Shown here: piece after piece, positions 1-4,805 of the stretch | How the letters are laid out: each line of letters starts with the position of its first letter | How positions within the stretch are numbered: the stretch's first letter is position 1 | Origin: Gammaproteobacteria bacterium | GTDB taxonomy: Bacteria; Pseudomonadota; Gammaproteobacteria; Nitrosococcales; Methylophagaceae | Assembly (NCBI GenBank): GCA_003645385.1 | Contig: QNEY01000129.1 | Coordinates: 1 to 5,721, forward strand | Length of the DNA: 5,721 nt | Direction: 5' to 3' | Program-made: the position numbers and the translations under genes | The notes under the pieces: generated by a model | Told to the model about the DNA's origin: nothing | The model's input: the letters and a program-made list of their open reading frames with translations, nothing else | Database searches by the model: none

Positions 1-111
1 ATCCTGTCCGGGGATTAAAACCAGACCCAATACTGCAATAGAATAAGCAATCACCAAGGTCAGCAAAGGCTGACGCATGCGGCGGAAAAAAATGAAAATA
101 ATAGTATTCAT
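1..111 (-). CDS. Probable potassium channel protein, N-terminal 37 codons only (3' end outside window)
   Basis: Only the start of this gene is present; it runs off the left edge without a stop. The visible protein begins MNTIIFIFFRRMRQPLLTL and continues as a hydrophobic helix ending in a GLVLIPGQD turn. From memory, an RRMR-P-L start followed by one helix and an LIPG turn resembles the first segment of bacterial two-helix potassium channels that carry a cytoplasmic nucleotide-binding (TrkA-N/RCK) part. The pore loop and RCK part are not in the window, so this is a recognition call. The ATG at 109-111 is preceded by an AAGAGAG Shine-Dalgarno-like stretch at 122-128, spaced about 10 bases. It starts 19 bases after the stop of the DUF6394-type gene, so the two are very likely co-transcribed. 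Another small membrane protein with one helix in this place cannot be excluded. Confidence 0.55.
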   Translation of the reverse strand, partial: MNTIIFIFFRRMRQPLLTLVIAYSIAVLGLVLIPGQD

Positions 112-130
112 TTTGTTTGGACTCTCTTGC

Positions 131-514
131 TCAGCGGCGTAACATGACCGTTTCAATTGTCAATAACACGACCGATACTACGTTGGCTAGCATGGCACCC
201 CCAGATAATGAAACAATACTTGCCACCACAACTGGCGTTAATCCTGTTTCAAATATGTGGACAGCAAATACCCATACCAGCGTTGCTGCTAAAAGCTGCA
301 ACACTGCAACCAGACTGGTTGCAAGTAAAACTGCACCCATTTGAGTTCGGTCACCAAACTTTAGGATTGTTGCAATGATATTGACCACCACAACTGCAAA
401 TAACTCATAGACATGGTGATGGTCAGGATTAGAAATCTCACCGACAAAAAAACCAAAGTTAAGTGTCAATGCCAACACTATAAAAAAGCCAAATATTACC
501 TTTTCCGGGTTCAT
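131..514 (-). CDS. DUF6394-type small integral membrane protein
   Basis: A 127-residue, strongly hydrophobic protein. Four membrane segments can be read at roughly residues 6-25, 37-56, 59-86 and 92-124. A short polar loop with NPDHHHVYE lies between the first two, and KFGDRTQMG lies between the second and third. The sequence matches my recollection of the DUF6394 family of small gammaproteobacterial membrane proteins, which has no established function. The start is ATG at 512-514 with a good ribosome site (GAGGAA at 520-525, spacing 5). The stop is TGA. The next gene downstream, 19 bases away, is a probable potassium channel, so an accessory role in ion transport or volume control is a reasonable but untested inference. 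The HHH cluster after helix 1 could bind metal or sense protons, which is also inference. The gene is complete and of normal length for a four-helix protein. Confidence 0.8.
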   Translation of the reverse strand: MNPEKVIFGFFIVLALTLNFGFFVGEISNPDHHHVYELFAVVVVNIIATILKFGDRTQMGAVLLATSLVAVLQLLAATLVWVFAVHIFETGLTPVVVASIVSLSGGAMLANVVSVVLLTIETVMLRR

Positions 515-519
515 TGTAA

Positions 520-525
520 TTCCTC
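520..525 (-). promoter_or_regulatory. Ribosome binding site of the DUF6394-type gene
   Basis: GAGGAA on the minus strand lies 5 bases before the ATG at 512-514. It is the strongest Shine-Dalgarno sequence in the window and fixes this start codon. Confidence 0.7.
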
Positions 526-541
526 ATCAACGTCTTTAAAT

Positions 542-547
542 ATTATA
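542..547 (-). promoter_or_regulatory. Possible -10 element (TATAAT) upstream of the DUF6394/channel pair
   Basis: A perfect TATAAT hexamer on the minus strand lies about 28 bases before the ATG of the DUF6394-type gene, inside the palindrome TATTATAATA (541-550). No good -35 box is seen at the usual 16-18 base spacing; the best match, around 565-570, is GATTTT. AT-rich intergenic DNA often contains such hexamers by chance, so this is a weak call. If real, it would give the two downstream genes their own promoter. Confidence 0.25.
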
Positions 548-549
548 AT

Positions 550-579
550 AAGAAGCAAACCTATAAAATCCTGCTTCCT
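550..579 (-). terminator. Weak hairpin after the outer-membrane protein gene, possible terminator
   Basis: On the minus strand, 22 bases after the stop of the barrel gene, AGGAAGCA (579-572) can pair with TGCTTCTT (557-550). This gives an 8-base stem with one G-T pair around a 14-base loop. The following bases (TTATTATAATATTT) are AT-rich but do not form a clean run of T. It could be an intrinsic terminator of modest strength separating the barrel gene from the DUF6394/channel pair. The large loop and broken T tract keep confidence low. Confidence 0.3.
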
Positions 580-601
580 CCAGTCTCGATAAAATGTATC
601 A

Positions 602-1507
602 TCACTGCCAGTAAAAAGAAAAGCCTGCTGACACAGTATCAGAATCAAAGCCAGTATCTTCTTGAGAACGCGTACCAATATAAGTAGCTTTTAAAATAAT
701 ACGTTCTATAGGATAGGTAAAACTGGCTGCCCAGCCAATGTCCTTCTTTTTATTCTCTTTGTTAACACCATTAATAGTAGCTTCACCACCATAGTCAACA
801 CCCAAACTTACCGTTGCCAATACTCCTGGTCTAAAGGTATGTACGATATGTCCATGGATGAAATACAATGGATCTTGCTCCAGTGTCGTGCCATTATAAA
901 AGTCATCATTATCAGTATAAAATGCAGCCTGTCCAGTCAGTTCTGCCGACCACTTTCCTCGTTGATGAAGAACGCCCAGTTGAGGCAAAAATGCATACCG
1001 ATTTTTACCAAGATTAATCAGTTTATCATCTATATAATCACCTGTCGGCAATCTCATTGCCAGTGCCACCCCAACAATAGTCTCAACGTCTGCATTAGTA
1101 CGATACTTAACAAACTCCTTACCTTTTAACGGAGGTGCTCCATATAAGTTTACTGCTAAACGAACAAATGTATCCGTCAAGCCAGATCGATTGACGGTTG
1201 TGGGAGTCCCCCTCACTAATCCTGTCCACTTCCCTTCTTGATAGCCTTGAGCAACACCAATTCGTGCAGTTTTATCAAACCATTCAAAAGAGCGAATATA
1301 CCTGCCAACCCATGTGTCCATCTTTAATTCGACATCTTCAGCCTGAATAGTAGGATCAAGAAAAATGTCGGCCTCCGTATAAGCGTATCCTCCACCGGAA
1401 AAGTTTGTGTCGATAGGAATGTGACTCCATCGCCGTGGCTCCAATTCCATCGCATAACTCGTTGGCATTAAGATTACAATAAGCAAAACAAACAAATTGC
1501 GTATCAA
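602..1507 (-). CDS. Outer-membrane beta-barrel, MetA/phenol-degradation 'transporter' family
   Basis: A complete 301-residue protein. Residues 1-19 form a classical Sec signal peptide (short basic start MIRN, hydrophobic core LFVLLIVILM, cleavage after TSYA), so the mature chain starts at about residue 20 (MELEPRRW). The remainder is alternating beta strand and turn sequence, ending in FSFYW-Q, typical of the last strand of an outer-membrane barrel. Recognisable family signatures are LEPRRWSH near the N-terminus, NLYGAPPLKGKEF (120-132), RLPTGDY (152-158), LEQDPLY (209-215) and YIGTR...TGFDSDT (276-291). They fit the Pfam 'MetA-pathway of phenol degradation' group, annotated as putative outer-membrane transporters, perhaps for hydrophobic compounds; the actual substrate is unknown. 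The start is TTG at 1505-1507, chosen because it gives an intact signal peptide, an in-frame TAA lies two codons upstream, and AGAGA sits 7 bases before it. The gene starts 95 bases after the PLD gene, so co-transcription is possible but not evident. Confidence 0.88.
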   Translation of the reverse strand: MIRNLFVLLIVILMPTSYAMELEPRRWSHIPIDTNFSGGGYAYTEADIFLDPTIQAEDVELKMDTWVGRYIRSFEWFDKTARIGVAQGYQEGKWTGLVRGTPTTVNRSGLTDTFVRLAVNLYGAPPLKGKEFVKYRTNADVETIVGVALAMRLPTGDYIDDKLINLGKNRYAFLPQLGVLHQRGKWSAELTGQAAFYTDNDDFYNGTTLEQDPLYFIHGHIVHTFRPGVLATVSLGVDYGGEATINGVNKENKKKDIGWAASFTYPIERIILKATYIGTRSQEDTGFDSDTVSAGFSFYWQ

Positions 1508-1602
1508 TATTTATTCTCTTTTGTATTCAGACTACATTTGTAATTATGATCTTGGATTATGTAAACCTCATCATTATCTTCAGATAAAACCAGCTAAAAA
1601 CA

Positions 1603-3204
1603 TTAATAATAAACTCTCAATAATCGTTGTATTTGCTCAAACTCATATAAATAAGGTTTAGCGACTTCATGATGTCTTGCGACAACAATTAAGTCATGAG
1701 AAAACACCGAGGTGTTATACCAATTAAAACTACCATCTATCACGACATGATCATCAATGATGCAATATTTTGAATGTATCGGTGAATAGGGTACTGGATG
1801 ATCATCCTTTCCATAGACTAAACCAACAGAAATACCATTAGATTTCAACCTGTCGACAACGGATAACAGTGGACGATTTAATTCTTCACCCATCGATCTC
1901 TCTTTGCCAATTTCACCTTGTCGGGCTAAATGACCATTAAATAATATCTGAACATCAACACCTCGATGTTTAGCATTTATTAATGCACAAATAACACTAT
2001 CACTGTGCTCGCCCAATAGCTCACCGACCATAAACAAGGTTAACTTGATTGAATCATGAGCACGGTGAATTTCTGACAAAATTGCCTGATGAGGGAAGTA
2101 GATATTTCCATTGTGCATCGTGTGCCGACCGAAAGTGTAGAGCAGATTAAATTGACTATGTGGATCAATGCCGTACTTTTGAATAACACCACCACGTTGG
2201 CTTTGGAAAATATTATCAAATAAACGACAAACACCTTTGGAATGAAAGGTCATCCCTGATTCCCAATTTGCCCACCAGCGATCAAAGGTAATATTAAACG
2301 AACCCTGAATACAGTCTTCATCATTAAAGATAATGAATTTGGTATGCATATCCGGTTCAACTTCGATCAAATGATGCTGAGGACTACAGACAACACCAAT
2401 CAACTCAATACCGGAGTGTTTTAAACGGGCATAATTGTGACTGTTAGTCAGTGTCATTTTTCGCCAATCAACAATACATTGAACCCAGACACCTTGTTTG
2501 CTGGCATGAATTAGATGACTAATAAAATCTGCATCGTCAATACAATCCACACTGACTTTAATTGTGCAAAGTCGGTCAGGTTCATCCTGCTTGCTACGTA
2601 TTACTTTATTGATCAGATGATGAATGTAGTTTTTGGGATGATAGGGATGCTCTGGCTGCCCTTTGGTGAATTTAGGAACCAGCTCTAACGACTCAAAATG
2701 GTTATTAAACCAATCGGTATCACACTGCAATTCATCAGCATTTAATTCATAGGTTTGATGATGATTAGTTGTTGAATATTCATCGGTGATTCTATGATAT
2801 TGATGTTCGTCCTGATTGCCTTGTAATTGAGGCCAATCCATATAGATATATTCTTTTTCAGAGACGATAGATCGTTCATCTAAATGGACAATATAAGAGA
2901 TTTTGATGCAGTTTATTTGACCAAATGTTTCTGAAAAAGGGTGTATATAAAAGTCTCGTGTTCTACGTTTATGGCGATCCCATGAGATATCATAGGGATC
3001 GGTATCAACAATATAAGTTTCGGTAATGTTATTGTTACTGAACACCTTCAGGATGACTTTTACGTTAGCTTGAACACCATAATAAACATCAAAGTCTATC
3101 TTGCCCCAGCGAATAAAAAATTCGTGATTAAAATCATTAACTCTGGCGAAAGTCCCACCTAATTCACCATGAAAAGGTTTGGCATAATGTTCTGCGAATT
3201 CCAC
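1603..3204 (-). CDS. Phospholipase D-superfamily protein with two HKD motifs and an unassigned N-terminal domain
   Basis: A complete 533-residue protein. Residues about 185-335 and 360-520 are two PLD-type half domains. The second HKD motif is canonical: H477-S-K479 with D484, then G491-S492 and N494. The first reads H287-T-K289 with asparagine (N294) where aspartate is expected; an aspartate follows at 295, and G301-S302 and N304 are in register. Family members use the two histidines, one as phospho-enzyme nucleophile, to cleave phosphodiesters in phospholipids, nucleic acids or related compounds; the substrate cannot be assigned here. Residues 1-125 look beta-rich and match no family I recognise. 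Residues 126-180 are polar and linker-like. No signal peptide or membrane helix is visible, so a cytoplasmic location is inferred. The start is GTG at 3202-3204: an in-frame TGA lies close upstream, and the next in-frame ATG would remove the whole N-terminal domain. It follows the CBM21-EEP gene by 24 bases, which indicates an operon. Confidence 0.9.
   Translation of the reverse strand: MEFAEHYAKPFHGELGGTFARVNDFNHEFFIRWGKIDFDVYYGVQANVKVILKVFSNNNITETYIVDTDPYDISWDRHKRRTRDFYIHPFSETFGQINCIKISYIVHLDERSIVSEKEYIYMDWPQLQGNQDEHQYHRITDEYSTTNHHQTYELNADELQCDTDWFNNHFESLELVPKFTKGQPEHPYHPKNYIHHLINKVIRSKQDEPDRLCTIKVSVDCIDDADFISHLIHASKQGVWVQCIVDWRKMTLTNSHNYARLKHSGIELIGVVCSPQHHLIEVEPDMHTKFIIFNDEDCIQGSFNITFDRWWANWESGMTFHSKGVCRLFDNIFQSQRGGVIQKYGIDPHSQFNLLYTFGRHTMHNGNIYFPHQAILSEIHRAHDSIKLTLFMVGELLGEHSDSVICALINAKHRGVDVQILFNGHLARQGEIGKERSMGEELNRPLLSVVDRLKSNGISVGLVYGKDDHPVPYSPIHSKYCIIDDHVVIDGSFNWYNTSVFSHDLIVVARHHEVAKPYLYEFEQIQRLLRVYY
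1723..1776 (-). other. Second HKD catalytic motif of the PLD protein
   Basis: Codons 477-494 encode HSKYCIIDDHVVIDGSFN, a perfect H-x-K-x4-D-x6-G-S-x-N signature of the phospholipase D superfamily. Confidence 0.9.
2293..2346 (-). other. First HKD motif of the PLD protein, with Asp to Asn change
   Basis: Codons 287-304 encode HTKFIIFNDEDCIQGSFN. The histidine, lysine and GSxN parts are in register with the canonical motif, but the aspartate position holds asparagine (codon AAT at 2323-2325). The next residue is aspartate. The catalytic histidine is kept, so activity is still plausible. Confidence 0.85.
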
Positions 3205-3211
3205 CTTATTG

Positions 3212-3218
3212 CTCTCTC
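3212..3218 (-). promoter_or_regulatory. Ribosome binding site supporting the GTG start of the PLD gene
   Basis: GAGAGAG on the minus strand ends 7 bases before the GTG at 3202-3204, within the 24-base gap after the CBM21-EEP stop. An in-frame TGA just upstream and no near in-frame ATG downstream leave this as the only sensible start. Confidence 0.55.
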
Positions 3219-3228
3219 ATCTTCGCTA

Positions 3229-4749
3229 TCACTCTTTTACTTCAAATGTCATCAGATGACCACAGTGATCAGATACTCTGCCATAGTCCTGTTCGGTAAA
3301 TACAATCTCTGCTGAAATAACCTGTAATCCACTCTCTTTATTCATGAAAATATAATCAATACGATAATCATCAGCTAACAGATCTTGCCAATGTGGATCA
3401 TCCACTCTAAATACTTTTTCGAACACACCCTGTTCATTAGCAGCTAAAAACTGATCTTCATACTCGTCAGAATCAACAACTAATTCATAACCTTTGGTTC
3501 CAGCAGTAATATTAAAATCACCACATAATAGAGTCGCTTTAACATCAGGGGTATCACGATTTTTTGCCCATTCATGTAATCGTTGGAACTGTTGTTCAAA
3601 ACCATCTTCCATCCAACTTAAATGTGCAGAAAAAACATTGATTGGGCCAAAGTGGGGGACGCTGACTTGAGCTTTAACTACTTTCCTAGAATGAATATCA
3701 TAGACATCATCACTATCCGATACATAGCGTGATTCGGGGTTAGCGATAGGAAATCGGCTTAAAATAGCAACACCTTCTCTATATTTATCAAAGCCTAGAT
3801 GTGCCCAATCAGTATGAAGATAGAAGGGGGCTGTCAGCCGATCATTTATAATTTTTGCTGAGTTGGAAGGCCAGTCACCCTCGCCATCTCTCCAATATTC
3901 TGCCACTTCCTGCAAACAAACAATATCAACATCCAGTTCATTAATTGCATTGGCAATTATAGTAAATTTTTCATCCTGATTTTCTTCCTGATAACAATGT
4001 AAATTTAATATCAGGACTTTAAGCTGTTTGGCTCGCAAAACATAATTGTGTCCATAATTATTATCCCATGAGATCTCTCCATCACCCTCACAACACAAAA
4101 CATACTGCAATTTTGAAGTAAGCCCATGCTCAAGCTTTCCTGTCCATAATTGGGTACCATACTGGTTCGGATTTCTGGCATTACTTTGGAACACATTATC
4201 CCAATAATTACGTTCAAAATAACACTCTGTTTCGTGTGTCGTTTCCCAATTATCGGTAGTCCAATGGATAGAGGGCTTTTCGACCTTAAAAGACTGGTCA
4301 ACCGCAAATGTTACCGAAATACACTCTTGTTCATCACTTAAACAATTCCCAAAACCAATGTTTTGAATAGCTTGGTTCTGAGTCAGCAGAACGCCAGAAT
4401 CAGCGTCACTAACATAATTAAGTCCACCGTTATTATCCCAATATTCATCCTCAGCAATTCGATAACGTAAACCAAACTGAATATTGCCGGGAAGTGATTG
4501 TTCGTCCGTTAAATTAAATATTGTTTGTGCTTGCCAATATTCCTTATTAGCACTAGATTCACTGTGATATCCAACTGGCAAGCTATGCCAAAGTCCATCT
4601 TCGCCAGCCCAAACAACATCAATCTCTTTATCATAGCCAATATGTTCCACCAACATAAAAAATGTAAGCTCTTGCTGAACTTTTTTCTGGCATCTTGTGA
4701 TGACATTTTTCACATAAAGTAGTTGGATGTTTTCCATGTGTAAGTTCAT
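3229..4749 (-). CDS. Tandem CBM21 modules fused to an endonuclease/exonuclease/phosphatase (EEP) domain
   Basis: A complete 506-residue protein. Residues about 8-122 and 128-240 each read as a CBM21-type starch/glycogen-binding module, with the hallmark WDNN-x-G-x-NY near the end (104-112 and 228-236) and, in the second, the W-TTDNW stretch (163-168). Residues 243-504 form an EEP-fold phosphoesterase with every expected motif: N249, the QE pair with E281, R324-EGVAILSRFP, SAHLSW with H376, GDFN (410-413), RIDYIF with D465, and SDH (493-495). The enzyme is therefore probably an active, divalent-metal-dependent phosphodiesterase or phosphatase. EEP members act on DNA, RNA, sphingomyelin, inositol phosphates and other substrates; the substrate here is unknown. 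No signal peptide is visible, so a cytoplasmic, glycogen-associated enzyme is inferred. The start is ATG at 4747-4749; ATG at codon 5 (4735-4737) is an equal alternative because neither has a strong ribosome site. The PLD gene follows 24 bases downstream, after tandem TGA-TAG stops. Confidence 0.9.
   Translation of the reverse strand: MNLHMENIQLLYVKNVITRCQKKVQQELTFFMLVEHIGYDKEIDVVWAGEDGLWHSLPVGYHSESSANKEYWQAQTIFNLTDEQSLPGNIQFGLRYRIAEDEYWDNNGGLNYVSDADSGVLLTQNQAIQNIGFGNCLSDEQECISVTFAVDQSFKVEKPSIHWTTDNWETTHETECYFERNYWDNVFQSNARNPNQYGTQLWTGKLEHGLTSKLQYVLCCEGDGEISWDNNYGHNYVLRAKQLKVLILNLHCYQEENQDEKFTIIANAINELDVDIVCLQEVAEYWRDGEGDWPSNSAKIINDRLTAPFYLHTDWAHLGFDKYREGVAILSRFPIANPESRYVSDSDDVYDIHSRKVVKAQVSVPHFGPINVFSAHLSWMEDGFEQQFQRLHEWAKNRDTPDVKATLLCGDFNITAGTKGYELVVDSDEYEDQFLAANEQGVFEKVFRVDDPHWQDLLADDYRIDYIFMNKESGLQVISAEIVFTEQDYGRVSDHCGHLMTFEVKE
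3238..4023 (-). other. EEP catalytic domain of the CBM21-EEP protein
   Basis: Codons 243-504 carry the ordered EEP motifs LKVLILNLHCY, VDIVCLQEV, GVAILSRFP, VFSAHLSW, LLCGDFN, YRIDYIF and VSDHCGH. The SAHLSW segment followed by a glutamine-rich helix is shared with sphingomyelinase-like and general EEP phosphatases, so the subfamily cannot be fixed. Confidence 0.9.
4030..4368 (-). other. Second CBM21-type carbohydrate-binding module
   Basis: Codons 128-240. WTTDNWETTHE at 163-173 corresponds to the conserved 'DNW' strand of CBM21, and SWDNNYGHNY at 227-236 is the diagnostic C-terminal motif. It contains an unusual insert with NARNPNQYG around 190-198. Aromatic and asparagine residues of these motifs form the sugar-binding sites in studied CBM21 modules. 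Confidence 0.8.
4384..4728 (-). other. First CBM21-type carbohydrate-binding module
   Basis: Codons 8-122. The segment runs from an IQLLYVKNV first strand through VVWAGEDGLWHSLP (45-58) to FGLRYR...EYWDNNGGLNY (92-112), which reads like the core of PPP1R3-type and fungal amylase CBM21 modules. It is closer to the family consensus than the second copy. Confidence 0.85.
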
Positions 4750-4768
4750 TCTTAATATAGGTGGTTAT

Positions 4769-4797
4769 GTTTTATCATTACCCTTAATCAAAATCAA
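4769..4797 (-). promoter_or_regulatory. Possible sigma70 promoter for the CBM21-EEP/PLD pair
   Basis: In the 56-base gap before the CBM21-EEP gene the minus strand has TTGATT (4797-4792) and TAAAAC (4774-4769), separated by 17 bases. Each hexamer matches the consensus at four positions. This would give a transcript with a leader of about 12-15 bases before the ATG. The match is modest, and read-through from the DUF2955-type gene is an alternative, since no terminator is visible in the gap. Confidence 0.25.
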
Positions 4798-4805
4798 CAT
4801 TGTAC

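Noticed and set aside
117..378. Two overlapping plus-strand frames opposite the DUF6394-type gene
   Set aside because: Both are shadows of a well-supported minus-strand gene with a good ribosome site and a membrane-protein pattern.
839..1129. 96-codon open frame on the plus strand
   Set aside because: It is antisense to the outer-membrane barrel gene, which has clear family signatures. The plus-strand product is low-quality sequence with no motif.
1574..1587. Small inverted repeat TTATC-TTCA-GATAA after the PLD stop codon
   Set aside because: The stem is only 5 AT-rich base pairs and no T run follows, so it does not support a terminator between the PLD and barrel genes.
3206..3220. Five-codon minigene (ATG AGA GAG CAA TAA) in the gap before the PLD gene
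   Set aside because: It overlaps the ribosome site of the GTG start and is short enough to be chance. No evidence supports translation or attenuation.
1603..4749. Calling the EEP/PLD pair an anti-phage or toxin-antitoxin system
   Set aside because: Both folds occur in nucleases and defence proteins, but there is no sensor, antitoxin, NTPase or mobile-element context in the window. The CBM21 modules point to polyglucan instead, so the idea is kept only as a test.
4690..4749. Signal peptide on the CBM21-EEP protein, making it a secreted enzyme
   Set aside because: The first 40 residues lack a basic start followed by a continuous hydrophobic core and a cleavage site. They read as the first strands of the CBM21 module.
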